DNA of 32,239 nucleotides from Bordetella trematum (GCF_900078335.1 NZ_FKBR01000032.1:1-32239); one strand, 5' to 3'. Numbered from the stretch's first letter, positions 19,730 through 28,451 are shown. The notes: generated by a model not told the origin, from the letters alone. Numbers and translations are program-made.

Positions 19730-20329
19730 ATGCCGCTTGATCGTAACGACCCCGAAGTGAAAGCCCTGATTGATGAGGCTGTCGCCGCTTCCTCCGAGGC
19801 GCTGAGCGCCAAGAACAAGGAGCTGCTCGCCGAGCTGCGCACGGTGAAGGCCAAGGTGAAGGGTGAAGTTGACCCCGAGGAACATGCCCGCCTCCAGACG
19901 CAAGTCGAGGAGCTGACCGGCCAGCTCGACAAGGTGACCAAGGAAAGCGCCCGCCAGATCGAGAAGCTGACCAAGGACCTGGCCGACAAGGATGGCGCTC
20001 TGACCCAGCACCTGATCGACGGCGGCCTGTCCACCGCGTTGGCCAAGGCTGGCGTGGCGCCACACTTCATGGACGCCGCCAAAGCGATGCTGCGCGGCCA
20101 GGCGGCCATCAAGGACGGTGCCGCGGTCATCGGTGACAAGCCGCTGGCCGACCACGTCACCGAATGGGCCGGCACCGATCAGGGCAAACACTTCGTCACC
20201 GCACCCGCGAACAGCGGCGGCGGCGGGCAGGGCGGCAGTGGTGGTGGCAAGACCACGGGCAATCTGGGCGGCACCCGCGATGAGCGCGTGGCGGCCCTCA
20301 AGGCCCAATTTCCTGAACTCGCGGGTTGA
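19730..20329 (+). CDS. Scaffold protein
   Basis: The ATG 19730 has GAGGA 7 nt upstream. The 199-residue product has a strongly helical coiled coil (residues about 20-90, ALSAKNKELLAELRTVKAKV and EELTGQLDKVTKESARQ). A Gly-rich linker follows (SGGGGQGGSGGGK, about 162-174), and the C-terminus is a short basic helix, RDERVAALKAQFPEL. Coiled coil plus basic tail directly before the capsid gene is the signature of phage scaffolds, which guide prohead assembly and then leave. No protease gene is seen. Confidence 0.85.
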   Translation: MPLDRNDPEVKALIDEAVAASSEALSAKNKELLAELRTVKAKVKGEVDPEEHARLQTQVEELTGQLDKVTKESARQIEKLTKDLADKDGALTQHLIDGGLSTALAKAGVAPHFMDAAKAMLRGQAAIKDGAAVIGDKPLADHVTEWAGTDQGKHFVTAPANSGGGGQGGSGGGKTTGNLGGTRDERVAALKAQFPELAG

Positions 20330-20355
20330 TCCCGCACCACGCAAAAGGAACGACC

Positions 20356-21324
20356 ATGTCTCTCTCGCAGATGCAGGTTTTCAACAAGTACATCATGCCG
20401 GCGATCATCGAGACGCTCGGCCAGCAGATCCAGAAGTTCAATGCGGCCTCCGGCGGCGCCATCATGCTGTCGACTGGTGGCTGGGAGGGCGACTTCCTCC
20501 AGGAATCGTTCTATGCCGCCATCCACAGCGCGCGCCGACGCGTCGATCGCTACGCCGCCAACGGCAACGCGACCCCGACCGATCTGACCCAGCTGAAGCA
20601 CAGCTCGGTGAAGGTCGCCGGCGGCTTCGGCCCCATCCGCTTCGAACCTGGCCAAATGACGTGGCTGAACAAGCCCACCGCCGAAGGCATTGAAGTCGCC
20701 TCGCGCAATTTTGCAGAAGCCCTGCTGCAGGATCAGCTCAACACCGCTATCGCGGCCTTGGTGGCGGCCATCAGCAACCAAGCGGCGGCCACGAATGACG
20801 CTTCCGCCACTGCCGGCCTGAGCTATTCGGCGCTGAACGACGCGCATGCCAAGTTTGGCGACAGCTCCAGCCTGATCGTGGCGAACGTCATGAGCGGCCA
20901 GGTCTACCACAAGCTGATCGGTCAGAACCTGGCGAACGCTCAGCAGCTGTTCCAGTACGGCGCCGTCACCGTGGTCGACATCCTGGGCAAGACGGTGGTC
21001 GTCACCGATGCCCCGGCCCTGTACGCCACGGGCACGCCCAACCTGCAGAAGGTGCTGGGCCTGGTCTCCGGCGCCGCGACGGTGACCGATGCGGGTGACG
21101 TGATCACCAACATCGACACCACCAACGGCAAGGAGCGCATCGAGACCACGATGCAGGTGGACTACACCTTCGGCCTGGGCCTCAAGGGCTATACCTGGGA
21201 CGAGGTCAACGGCGGCAAGTCGCCGACCGACGCCGAGCTGGCCACGGGCACCAACTGGGACAAGGTGGCCACCGACATCAAGCACACCGCCGGCGTGATC
21301 GCCATCGGTGACGCTTCCAAGTAA
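20356..21324 (+). CDS. Major capsid protein
   Basis: The start ATG 20356 (MSLSQMQVFNKYIMPAIIET) has AAGGA upstream; the upstream in-frame start at 20326 lies in the scaffold stop region. The 322-residue product begins with a helix and contains ISGG-type SGGAIMLSTGGWEGDF. It continues into a long structural core (IRFEPGQMTWLNKPTAEG, then SYSALNDAHAKFGDSSSLIVANVMSGQVYHKLIGQ) typical of HK97-fold capsids of this size. Its codon use is strongly biased to C/G third positions, fitting high expression. It follows the scaffold gene and precedes a small head protein. Confidence 0.9.
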   Translation: MSLSQMQVFNKYIMPAIIETLGQQIQKFNAASGGAIMLSTGGWEGDFLQESFYAAIHSARRRVDRYAANGNATPTDLTQLKHSSVKVAGGFGPIRFEPGQMTWLNKPTAEGIEVASRNFAEALLQDQLNTAIAALVAAISNQAAATNDASATAGLSYSALNDAHAKFGDSSSLIVANVMSGQVYHKLIGQNLANAQQLFQYGAVTVVDILGKTVVVTDAPALYATGTPNLQKVLGLVSGAATVTDAGDVITNIDTTNGKERIETTMQVDYTFGLGLKGYTWDEVNGGKSPTDAELATGTNWDKVATDIKHTAGVIAIGDASK

Positions 21325-21333
21325 GGAGCCATC

Positions 21334-21558
21334 ATGACCCAGAAAGCCAAACTGCCCATCTGGTACCTGGCCGGCCCGTTCTACCGCTATGAGCAGGACG
21401 TCAAGGCCGAGGCGGCCAAGGCTGGCGTGCGCATCGTAGATGCCAACGCCACCGAGAGCCGCGACGGCGCGGCCAAGGACGTGCCCAAGGTCACCCTGAA
21501 GCCGGAGTATCGGCAGAAAGGCAAGGCCGAGGCGGCCAAGGCGGACGCCCAGACCTGA
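21334..21558 (+). CDS. Small head protein following the capsid gene (74 aa)
   Basis: AAGGAG precedes the ATG by 5 nt. The product begins KAKLPIWYLAGPFYRYEQDVKAEAAK and ends in Lys/Ala repeats (KAEAAKADAQT). An imperfect internal repeat of AEAAKA occurs twice, and one DNA stretch, aaggccgaggcggccaag, is present twice (21402-21420 and 21523-21540). Position suggests a decoration or head-completion protein. No fold assigned. Confidence 0.75.
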   Translation: MTQKAKLPIWYLAGPFYRYEQDVKAEAAKAGVRIVDANATESRDGAAKDVPKVTLKPEYRQKGKAEAAKADAQT

Positions 21559-21622
21559 CCGCTGTTTGACGGTCGCCCCTGCCCGCGCGGGGGCTTCCGT
21601 CAGCCTGTGGAGAGCACCGATT

Positions 21623-22102
21623 ATGTTGATCGTAGAAGACGGTACCGGCAAGCCGGATGCAGAGAGCTATGCGAGCGTTGCGCAATGCCAAGCCTACGCT
21701 GCCGGGCATGGCCTGGACTTTTCAGGGGATGACTCTGTCCTGGAGGCCGCGCTGCGCAATGCTGCGCTCTACCTCGATGGCGAATACACGTTCAAGGGCT
21801 CCCGCTTGACCGGCGCTCAGGCCCTTGAGTGGCCGCGGACTGCCGCCCAGGGTGTGCCGCGGGAGGTCGTCAACGCGTGCTGTGAACTGGCGGTGCGCGC
21901 CAAGTTGCGCCCTCTCTGGAGGGACGTCAGTAGCACCACGATTGGTGCGGCAGTGGAAAAGACGGTTGGGCCGATCACCACCAAGTACGCCAGCGCGACG
22001 GGGGCAAGAGCGGACGGGCAGACGGAATACGCCGGCGTGACTGCCATGCTTCGGCGCTGGCTGTCCTCCTATGGGTCATCCGTGAAGCTAGTGAGGAGCT
22101 GA
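21623..22102 (+). CDS. Head-tail connector, DnaT-like ssDNA-binding family annotation (159 aa)
   Basis: The start ATG 21623 (MLIVEDGTGKPDAESYASV) has GGAG 9 nt upstream. This beginning, with the D-A-x-S-Y pattern, is shared by phage proteins annotated as DnaT-like or head-tail connectors of the HK97 gp6 type. Residues 40-70 (ALRNAALYLDGEYTFKG) and 85-110 (GVPREVVNACCELAVRAK) form the helices typical of connector adaptors. It should attach below the portal and form the first ring of the neck. Confidence 0.82.
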   Translation: MLIVEDGTGKPDAESYASVAQCQAYAAGHGLDFSGDDSVLEAALRNAALYLDGEYTFKGSRLTGAQALEWPRTAAQGVPREVVNACCELAVRAKLRPLWRDVSSTTIGAAVEKTVGPITTKYASATGARADGQTEYAGVTAMLRRWLSSYGSSVKLVRS

Positions 22103-22103
22103 T

Positions 22104-22352
22104 ATGCGGTTCTGTGTATACAAGGGGCATCCTGGATTCCGGGCCTACAACGTCGTGCGTCGGCGCGGTCTGCGTGTATTGGTAACGCTCGATGGCGCGC
22201 CGGTGACGCACTGCGTTATGGCTGACACTCGGCGGGGCGTCGTTGTTTGCGATGAGGTGGATGACCACGGGAAGGTGGTGGTCAATGCTCGCGGCGACGG
22301 TATCAAGCAGGTCCGTCGATTTGGGCGGGTGGCTGTGGAGATCACGCGGTAA
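22104..22352 (+). CDS. Small phage protein of unknown function in the neck gene cluster (82 aa)
   Basis: GAGGAG precedes the ATG by 5 nt, and the stop overlaps the next start (TAATG). The product is rich in beta strands: RFCVYKGHPGFRAYNVVRRR, then VLVTLDGAPV and GVVVCDEV. It is basic, with no membrane span. It lies between connector genes, but not all phages of this type have it, and I cannot assign a role. Confidence 0.72.
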   Translation: MRFCVYKGHPGFRAYNVVRRRGLRVLVTLDGAPVTHCVMADTRRGVVVCDEVDDHGKVVVNARGDGIKQVRRFGRVAVEITR

Positions 22353-22744
22353 TGAGCACCTTCGATTATGCCGAGATGGCCGCCACCGCCCAGGAGCTGC
22401 TGGAGGAGTTCGGCGGGCCCGTGACGTTACGCCAGATCGAGACGGGAGAGTACGACCCGGCGCTAGGCCAGGCCCCCTCTACCGAGACCGACAGCGTCGG
22501 GGTGGGAGTGTTGTTCGACTACACCGCACAAGCGGCGGGAATTGCCAATCTGTCCGGCTCAGTCATAGAGACGGGCGATAAGCAGCTGTACCTCGCCCCT
22601 GAGCAAGCAGCAGGCGGCCCGATGCCTGCTGCCAGACCGGCGGATCTTGTGCTGGCGCTGGGCGCGACTTGGCGGGTTGTGAGCGTCAAAGCCCTGGCGC
22701 CGACTGGGGCCGTGTTGCTCTATGAAATCCAGTTGAGGCGATGA
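22352..22744 (+). CDS. Head-tail joining / head-closure protein (130 aa)
   Basis: The product opens with a helix (FDYAEMAATAQELLEEFGGP), then VTLRQIETGEYDPALG and VGVLFDYTAQAAG. A beta-rich core follows, ending in DLVLALGATWRVVSVKALAPTGA. This is the pattern of head-closure (stopper) proteins that resemble lambda FII or SPP1 gp16. Position between the connector and the HK97 gp10-like protein supports the call. Confidence 0.8.
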   Translation: MSTFDYAEMAATAQELLEEFGGPVTLRQIETGEYDPALGQAPSTETDSVGVGVLFDYTAQAAGIANLSGSVIETGDKQLYLAPEQAAGGPMPAARPADLVLALGATWRVVSVKALAPTGAVLLYEIQLRR

Positions 22745-22745
22745 C

Positions 22746-23144
22746 ATGAGCTTTTCCGCTGACATAACCCGGTTTATCCAGAGGGCCAATGGCGACATTG
22801 ACCGAGCCACAAGGGAGGCCACGGTGCTGCTGGCGCAGGGGGTGGTGCTGAAATCTCCAGTGGACACTGGACGGTTTCGCCAGAACTGGCAGTTTTCCGC
22901 CGCTGGGATTGATCGCACGACCTCTCCCGGGGTTGATCCGCAGGGACAGATGACGTTGCGCCGCCTGATTGCCGAGATCGGCAAAACCGGATCGGGCGGG
23001 GTCACCTTCCTGTCAAACTCGTTGCCGTATGCGGTGCGGCTTGAAAACGGGTGGTCTGACCAGGCGCCGCATGGCATGGTCAAGCTCACCGCCCAGGAAT
23101 TCCAGCAATACGTGAGCCAAGCGGCGAAGGGGTCGAAGAAGTGA
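22746..23144 (+). CDS. HK97 gp10-like neck/tail component (132 aa)
   Basis: The opening FSADITRFIQRANGDIDRATREATVLLAQ and the following SPVDTGRFRQNWQFS match the HK97 gp10 family, in which the PVDTG-x-x-R-x-x-W motif is diagnostic (residues about 38-51). The second half has YAVRLENGWSDQAPHGMV, also typical. These proteins sit at the head-tail junction or tail completion point. It overlaps the next start as GTGA. Confidence 0.88.
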   Translation: MSFSADITRFIQRANGDIDRATREATVLLAQGVVLKSPVDTGRFRQNWQFSAAGIDRTTSPGVDPQGQMTLRRLIAEIGKTGSGGVTFLSNSLPYAVRLENGWSDQAPHGMVKLTAQEFQQYVSQAAKGSKK

Positions 23145-23563
23145 GCCAGGACTTGATCCGTGACGCCTTCGAGGGGCGGCTGAATACCTGGGCCAAGGCC
23201 CGCACGCCTGCGTTGAGCGTGGCCTGGCAGAACACGAAGTTCACTCGGCCGGCCAACGCTGTATATCTGCGTGCCTATCTCCTGCCTGCTGCCACGATCA
23301 GCCGTGATGCGGCCGGAGATCACCGGCAGTATCGAGGCCTGTTCCAGGTCAACGTTGTTCTGCCCATCGGGTCTGGATCGCGATCGGCGGAGCAGATCGG
23401 CGCGGAGCTTGACGCGCTATTCCCGGTGAATCTGAGCATGGCGTCCGGTCCGCTGATAGTGAGGGTGCGCACCCCAGTCAGCGAAGGGCAGCCTTCCACG
23501 GGCGACACCGACCATACCGTGCCCATATCCCTGGGCTACGACGTGCAGTATTACCCAACCTGA
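23141..23563 (+). CDS. Tail terminator protein (DUF4128-like)
   Basis: The start is GTG 23141, overlapping the upstream stop. The product has the DUF4128 pattern: RDAFEGRLNTWAKARTPALSVAWQNTKF, then YLRAYLLPA, GLFQVNVVLP and the C-terminal HTVPISLGYDVQYY. Tail terminators of the lambda U type cap the growing tail tube. The gene lies immediately before the tail tube gene, as expected. Confidence 0.85.
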   Translation: MSQDLIRDAFEGRLNTWAKARTPALSVAWQNTKFTRPANAVYLRAYLLPAATISRDAAGDHRQYRGLFQVNVVLPIGSGSRSAEQIGAELDALFPVNLSMASGPLIVRVRTPVSEGQPSTGDTDHTVPISLGYDVQYYPT

Positions 23564-23584
23564 CCCAGCCTAGAGCTGGGTTTT
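23563..23584 (+). terminator. Terminator-like hairpin after the tail terminator gene
   Basis: ACCCAGC and GCTGGGT pair around a CTAGA loop, followed by TTTT. It sits directly at the stop codon and before the tail tube gene. It may reduce rather than stop late transcription. Confidence 0.65.
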
Positions 23585-23602
23585 CCTATTTAGGAGCCTC
23601 GA

Positions 23603-24262
23603 ATGAGCGCGCAATTCCCGAACGGCACCGTCTTCTCGGTGTCCACCGCCCTCGGGGCGGCCCTGGCCATGACGGCCTTGACCAATGCCAACCCGGCCGT
23701 AGCGTCGGTGGCCGCGCCGCCGGCGGCCGGCGCCATCCTGCTGGTGAAGTCCGGTTGGACCGAGCTGAATGAGCGCATCGTGCGCGCAGCCGACCCCACG
23801 GCTGACTCCGTGGCGCTGGAGGGAATCAATTCCGTCAGCACGGTCCGCTACCCGGTCGGGCAAGGTATCGGCCAGCTTGTCCCGGTGGATGCGTGGGTGG
23901 ACCTGTCCCAGGTCACCAACATCGAGAAGACGGGCGGCGAGCAGCAGTTCTTCCAATGGCGCTATGTCGAAGACCGTAGCAGCCGCCAGCGGCAGCGCCC
24001 GACGTTTAAGAACGCCAAGCTGCTGACCTTGACGCTGGACTACGACCCGGCCCTGGCCTGGTACGAGGCCCTTGTCGAGGCGGACGCGATGAAAGACCCG
24101 GTAGCGCTGCGCGCGCGGCTGCCGAATGGCAGCGAGCTGTATTACTACGTGTACCCGTCCTTTGATGGCGACCCGTCCATGACCCTGGACCAAAACATGC
24201 AGAACACGGCGACGTTCTCGATGACGTCCGAGTTCACGCGATACGACCCGCTGACGCCGTAA
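23603..24262 (+). CDS. Major tail tube protein
   Basis: TAGGAG precedes the ATG. The 219-residue product begins FPNGTVFSVSTALGAALAMT and has KSGWTELNERIVRA, LVPVDAWVDLSQVTN and QRPTFKNAKLLTLTLDYDPA. This is the beta-rich layout of siphovirus tail tubes of the lambda V kind. The NMQNTATFSMTSEF end is also typical. It polymerises around the tape measure to form the long flexible tail. Its place between tail terminator and chaperone genes fits. Confidence 0.88.
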   Translation: MSAQFPNGTVFSVSTALGAALAMTALTNANPAVASVAAPPAAGAILLVKSGWTELNERIVRAADPTADSVALEGINSVSTVRYPVGQGIGQLVPVDAWVDLSQVTNIEKTGGEQQFFQWRYVEDRSSRQRQRPTFKNAKLLTLTLDYDPALAWYEALVEADAMKDPVALRARLPNGSELYYYVYPSFDGDPSMTLDQNMQNTATFSMTSEFTRYDPLTP

Positions 24263-24274
24263 GCAGGGGGGGCA

Positions 24275-24604
24275 ATGAGCAAAGTCACATTCAACCTGCA
24301 GGCATCGCCCACGTTCACGGTCCCCGTGGAAATCCCGCGACACGGCGAAGATCCGGCGACGATCAAGGTCACGTTCAAACACAAGACCCGAGAGGGCCTG
24401 GATGACTTCCTGCGCCGAGCCTCCCGCTCGACCGCAGATCAGGACTTTGATCTGTGCTCGGAAATCCTGGACTCCTGGGAGGGGCCGGACATGCCATTTG
24501 GCAAGGAGGCGTTCGACCTGCTGGTGGACAACTACCAAGGCGCGATGCGTGCGCTGGTGTCGACCTACACCGCCGAGCTTCTACAGGCCCGCCGAAAAAA
24601 CTGA
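24275..24604 (+). CDS. Tail assembly chaperone G-like
   Basis: The 109-residue product ends ...QARRKN. Its last codons contain the heptamer A AAA AAC in the correct frame (24595-24601), so a fraction of ribosomes slip back and extend the protein. Lambda G and related chaperones hold the tape measure during tail assembly. G-rich sequence before the ATG (AGGGGGGGCA) serves as ribosome site. Confidence 0.88.
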   Translation: MSKVTFNLQASPTFTVPVEIPRHGEDPATIKVTFKHKTREGLDDFLRRASRSTADQDFDLCSEILDSWEGPDMPFGKEAFDLLVDNYQGAMRALVSTYTAELLQARRKN

Positions 24605-24921
24605 TCGCCGCGGCGGAAGCCCTCTATCAGCCGGAGCAAAGCAAGGCCGAACTGGCCGAGCTTGGCTTGCGGCCGGAGGACTTCCCCGCGGCGATCGTTG
24701 ATTTGTGGCCCGAGAACGTCCTGCCAAATGATGTTTTCCTGGCCATGGGAAGCCAGTGGCGTGTGGGCATGTCGGGGGCGACGGGCCTGGATTACGGGGC
24801 ACTGCCTGCCGTCATGAAGCTGATGCGCGTCCCGAAAGGGGAGCGTATCGACGTGTTCGACTGTCTGCGGGTGATGGAAGCCGCAGCATTGCGTGTGATG
24901 CACGCGAGGAGGCCGAAGTAA
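24275..24921 (+). CDS. Tail assembly chaperone GT-like, -1 frameshift fusion
   Basis: The fusion is join(24275..24601, 24601..24921), about 215 residues. The canonical slippery heptamer A AAA AAC is at 24595-24601, one codon before the zero-frame stop. After slipping, the reading continues KKLIAAAEALYQPEQSKAEL and ends RVMHARRPK just before the tape measure gene. The T part has no convincing start of its own. It lies between the tube and tape measure genes, as in lambda. GT joins chaperone to tube subunits. Confidence 0.88.
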
Positions 24922-24938
24922 TCGGCCATGGGTGATTT

Positions 24939-27455
24939 ATGGCTGACGAAATCGCATCCCTTGTCCTGCGTGTTGATAGCACGCAGGCCAAAACCGCCAA
25001 CGATGAGCTTGAGAAACTGGGTCGGTCCGGGGCTGGTGCAGAGCGGGCCGTAAAAGGCATTGGTGATGCCAGCGTAAAAGCCGGTGGCGGGGTGGGGAAT
25101 CTTGCCAAAGAAGCGCAAGCGGCGGCGAGCGGCCTGGCCGGCACGGGCGGGGTGGCCTCGGCTGCAAAAATGGCACTCAATGCGATCAGTGGAATTTCTG
25201 GGCCTTTGGGCTTGGCTTCTGCGGGCGTGGTCGCACTCGCAGTCGGATTCGTGCGCGGAACTCAGGAGCTGGACAAGTTCAATCAGGCCATATTTCTGAG
25301 CGGCAATGCTGCCGGTGTCACGGCAGGCCAGCTCGGCCAGATGGCGAGGGAGATTGGGAAGGTCGCAGGGAGTACCGGAACCGCTGCCGCAGCACTGACC
25401 AAACTGGTTTCGTCCGGGCAGTTCGCGGGCGACATGATCGAGGGTCTGGGCCGGTCAGCAGTCAAGCTGCAGGAGGCAACCGGGAAGAGCATTGACGACA
25501 CCATTCGTGAGTACCAGCGTCTTGCAGATGAGCCGACCCGGGCGCTGGAGGAGCTGAACAAGAAGTACAACTTCCTGACTGTCGCCGTTTACGAGCAAGT
25601 GAAGGCTTTGGAGGAGCAGGGCCGGACGCAGGAAGCCGCCCGCCTAGCTCTGGACACCTTTGCCACGGCCAACGAAACGGTATCTGGGGAGGTTGTCGAA
25701 AGCGCCAGCAGGATGCAAAGGGCGTGGGACGCCGTCACTGGCGCCATTAAGCGCGCCATCGATGCGACGTGGAACGCAGGCCGCAGCGCAGGCCCAGAGG
25801 AGCGCCTGGAGCAAGCGAGAAGGAACCGGGAGTCGATCGGATCGAGTAGGTTCAGGACCTGGCTGGACAACGACCGCCTGCGCGAGCTCGATGATGAGAT
25901 TTCTTCCCTGGAGCAGGAAATCAAGCTCGGGAAAGAGGCGGCGAGGCTGGAAGCAGAGCGCGCCAGCGCTGTGGCCAAGGCCATCCAGGCAGAGAAGGAC
26001 CGCGCCGCATATCTGAAGGCGCGCAGCGGAACATCCCTTTCTGCTGCCCTTAAAGCGGAGGAGGCGGCCTTCAAGAGGGCGGTGGCCGGGCTTAAGGAAG
26101 ATACCCAGCAATACCGGGACGTTCTCCAAGTCCATAACGACAAGGTCGCCCAACTCAAGAAGCAGTTCGCCGGCCCGGCGGGCGGCGGTGGCTCTGTGGC
26201 TGCCGGTGTGCGCGAGCTGGAACAGGCCAGGCAACAGGAGGCCGTGCTTCGCGCCCAGCTTGAGAGCGCGGTCAAGATCACATCTTCCCGCGAAGCTCTG
26301 GTCAAGTTTGAGCAGCGCATCGCGGACCTGAGAGCGAAGGATAGTCTTACCTCCACAGAGAAAAGCGTCCTGGCCAACCAGAACGCCATTCGCCAACAGC
26401 TCGCGCTTAACGCCGGCCTTGAGGATCAGGTGCGCGCCCAGAAGGAGGCAACGCAGCTCAAGATCCTCGAAGCGTCGGCGCAGGAAACCTTGCTGACCGA
26501 CCAGCAGCGCTACTCAGATCTGATCGAGGCCTTCAGTTCCAGCCCACGCATGCGCGAGCAGATTGAGGCGCAGCAGCGGCTTTACCGGGACTTCCAGAGG
26601 GACGCGAAGCGTGCAGCGGCACTGGAGAAAGATCGTGATATCACCCCGGAGGAGTACCAGAGGCGCATCCAGCTCCTGCGCCAGAATCTGGATGACAGGC
26701 TTGCCGAGCAGGGGAACTACTACGCCAAAGTTACCGAGCTTGAGGCAGATTGGAGGAAGGGCGCCGAAGGTGGGCTCAATGACTACGCGGAGCTTTCCGC
26801 AAACGTGGCATCGGGCACGCGCGATGCATTCAACAGCGCCTTCCGAGGCATGGAGGATGCGCTCACGCAGTTTGTTACCACCGGCAAGCTGAGCTTTGGA
26901 AGCCTCGTGCAGAGCATCCTTTCCGATATCGCCAGGCTCTCCATCCGCCAGGGGATTACCGGGCCTCTGGCTGGTCTATTGGGCTCTGCCATTACCGGAA
27001 TGCTCGGCGGCGTGCAGGGCGTCGGGACCGCCAGCGCGATTCAGCAAGGCGGAGGCGATGGTATCGGCGCGCTGATTTCTCTAAACGGCTGGGGCGGGCC
27101 ACGCGCCGCGGGCGGCCCGACTGCGCCGGGGATGTTCTACGAGGTCAACGAGAGGGGGCCGGAGTTGTATACAACCGGCGGGCGAACGTTTCTGATGTCC
27201 GGATCTGAGGGCGGTTTTGTGACGCCGCTGACCAGCGGGGATGGCGGCGGCGCCATGCCCAAGATCACCATCAACAACAACGGCACGCCGCAGGATTATG
27301 CGATCGAGAGCCTGACCAGAGAGGAGGTGATCCTGATCGCAGATGATCGGGTTGCAAAGTCTGGCCCGAGGATGGTTGCCGGCGAGCTGTCCCGGAGCAA
27401 CTCGCGCACGTCCAGGGCGATGCAAGAGGGCTTCAAAGTAGAGAGGAAACGATGA
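24939..27455 (+). CDS. Tail tape measure protein
   Basis: At 838 residues it is the second largest gene product. Residues 1-60 start VLRVDSTQAKTANDELEKLG. Residues 60-110 are Ala/Gly-rich and hydrophobic (AAKMALNAISGISGPLGLAS). Residues about 280-400 and 440-640 form long charged helices (EEISSLEQEIK-like DDEISSLEQEIKLGKEAARL). A hydrophobic segment, GPLAGLLGSAITGMLGG, is near 680. The C-terminal part matches the lambda-type tape measure C-terminus (GGPTAPGMFYEVNERGPELY). Its length sets the tail length; the common rule of about 0.15 nm per residue would suggest roughly 125 nm. Confidence 0.93.
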   Translation: MADEIASLVLRVDSTQAKTANDELEKLGRSGAGAERAVKGIGDASVKAGGGVGNLAKEAQAAASGLAGTGGVASAAKMALNAISGISGPLGLASAGVVALAVGFVRGTQELDKFNQAIFLSGNAAGVTAGQLGQMAREIGKVAGSTGTAAAALTKLVSSGQFAGDMIEGLGRSAVKLQEATGKSIDDTIREYQRLADEPTRALEELNKKYNFLTVAVYEQVKALEEQGRTQEAARLALDTFATANETVSGEVVESASRMQRAWDAVTGAIKRAIDATWNAGRSAGPEERLEQARRNRESIGSSRFRTWLDNDRLRELDDEISSLEQEIKLGKEAARLEAERASAVAKAIQAEKDRAAYLKARSGTSLSAALKAEEAAFKRAVAGLKEDTQQYRDVLQVHNDKVAQLKKQFAGPAGGGGSVAAGVRELEQARQQEAVLRAQLESAVKITSSREALVKFEQRIADLRAKDSLTSTEKSVLANQNAIRQQLALNAGLEDQVRAQKEATQLKILEASAQETLLTDQQRYSDLIEAFSSSPRMREQIEAQQRLYRDFQRDAKRAAALEKDRDITPEEYQRRIQLLRQNLDDRLAEQGNYYAKVTELEADWRKGAEGGLNDYAELSANVASGTRDAFNSAFRGMEDALTQFVTTGKLSFGSLVQSILSDIARLSIRQGITGPLAGLLGSAITGMLGGVQGVGTASAIQQGGGDGIGALISLNGWGGPRAAGGPTAPGMFYEVNERGPELYTTGGRTFLMSGSEGGFVTPLTSGDGGGAMPKITINNNGTPQDYAIESLTREEVILIADDRVAKSGPRMVAGELSRSNSRTSRAMQEGFKVERKR

Positions 27456-27946
27456 CCCTGCGCCTGCCATTCAATCCGATCGAGGCTGGATATTCGATAC
27501 AGCCAGGCGATGAAACTTTGCGCATCGCCCTTGATGGCGGCTCGGGGCGGTATCAGCGCGGGGTGGCTGACGCGGCCGATACCGTGGAGGCGTCATGGGC
27601 CCTGTTCGAAGGAGAGTACGACGCCTTCATGGGCTTTGTAAGGATATGGCGCCGACGTGGCGGACCGTTTTTCTTGGTGTCGCTGCCTTTGGATGGCAGC
27701 CTGGCCGAGGACTATATGGCGAGTTTTATTCCGAAAACCGTTCGCCTAGCGTCCAAGTCAGGGCCTGTCTTCATCGTCTCGGCCACCCTGGAAGTCCTTC
27801 GGCTGGAAAAATTCGAAGACCCGAGCCTGGACCCTTACGAGTTTGCCTATGAACTTCTGCCTTATTACGGCTCATTTGATGGCATTGCTGACATGACCAA
27901 CCGCCTTGAAATCCTCGTAAACAAGGACTGGCCAGATGCCGAATAG
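27452..27946 (+). CDS. Minor tail protein (164 aa)
   Basis: The ATG overlaps the tape measure stop (ATGA) with AGAGGAAACG upstream. The product begins TLRLPFNPIEAGYSIQPGD, then RYQRGVADAADTVEASWAL and FMGFVRIWRRRGGPFFLVSL, a beta-rich layout seen in distal tail or lambda M-like proteins. It lies directly after the tape measure in the place of lambda M. The C-terminal part (YEFAYELLPYYGSF) is acidic and aromatic. Function in the tail tip is inferred from position. Confidence 0.78.
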   Translation: MTLRLPFNPIEAGYSIQPGDETLRIALDGGSGRYQRGVADAADTVEASWALFEGEYDAFMGFVRIWRRRGGPFFLVSLPLDGSLAEDYMASFIPKTVRLASKSGPVFIVSATLEVLRLEKFEDPSLDPYEFAYELLPYYGSFDGIADMTNRLEILVNKDWPDAE

Positions 27947-28451
27947 CCGCGACCCCTACGTCGATTTCTTCCTTGCTGCTGACCGAGCCGTGGCCGAGAT
28001 TCAAACGCTGGAGATCCGCCAGGTCAGCTTCAGTCGGGTCTGGCGGCTTCAGTTTCACTATCGCAATGGGCTGACGGCTGCCCTGGAAACAGGTGCGATC
28101 GCCGAATTTCAGTACGTTCCCATGTCGATCCAGCCACTGGAGGATAGGGGGACGCTGGACTTCGGGCTGGGAGTCACGCTCGGGGACCTGGGCGACATCC
28201 TGCCGGACGAAATCGAGCGCGCGCGGGCGGCGGAGACGCTGCGTACCCATCCGCCCCAAGTCATCTATCGGGTGTACCGATCTGATGATTTGAGCCGACC
28301 GATGCTTGGGCCTGTGGATCTTGAGGCCAGGGAGATTGGGCGTACTCGGGATGGGGCTAAGTTCAATGCGACGGCCCCGGAGCTGAACGTGACGAAAACG
28401 GGTGAACGGTACACGACGGACCGCTTCCCGATGCTGCTGGGGGTGCTGTGA
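27936..28451 (+). CDS. DUF1833-like minor tail protein (171 aa)
   Basis: The gene overlaps its neighbour by 11 bp. The pattern includes TLEIRQVSFSRVWRLQFHYR near the N-terminus, PLEDRGTLDFGLGVTLGDLGD in the middle and KTGERYTTDRFPML at the end. The last, an R-Y-x-x-D-R-F-P motif, is typical of DUF1833 tail proteins. It occupies the place of lambda L but has no Cys, so it cannot carry the iron-sulfur cluster of lambda L. Likely a tail hub component. Confidence 0.8.
   Translation: MPNSRDPYVDFFLAADRAVAEIQTLEIRQVSFSRVWRLQFHYRNGLTAALETGAIAEFQYVPMSIQPLEDRGTLDFGLGVTLGDLGDILPDEIERARAAETLRTHPPQVIYRVYRSDDLSRPMLGPVDLEAREIGRTRDGAKFNATAPELNVTKTGERYTTDRFPMLLGVL

Noticed and set aside
20179-21651. Open frame of 490 codons on the minus strand opposite the capsid gene
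   Set aside because: Shadow of the strongly codon-biased capsid gene; it spans several real gene boundaries and has no ribosome site.
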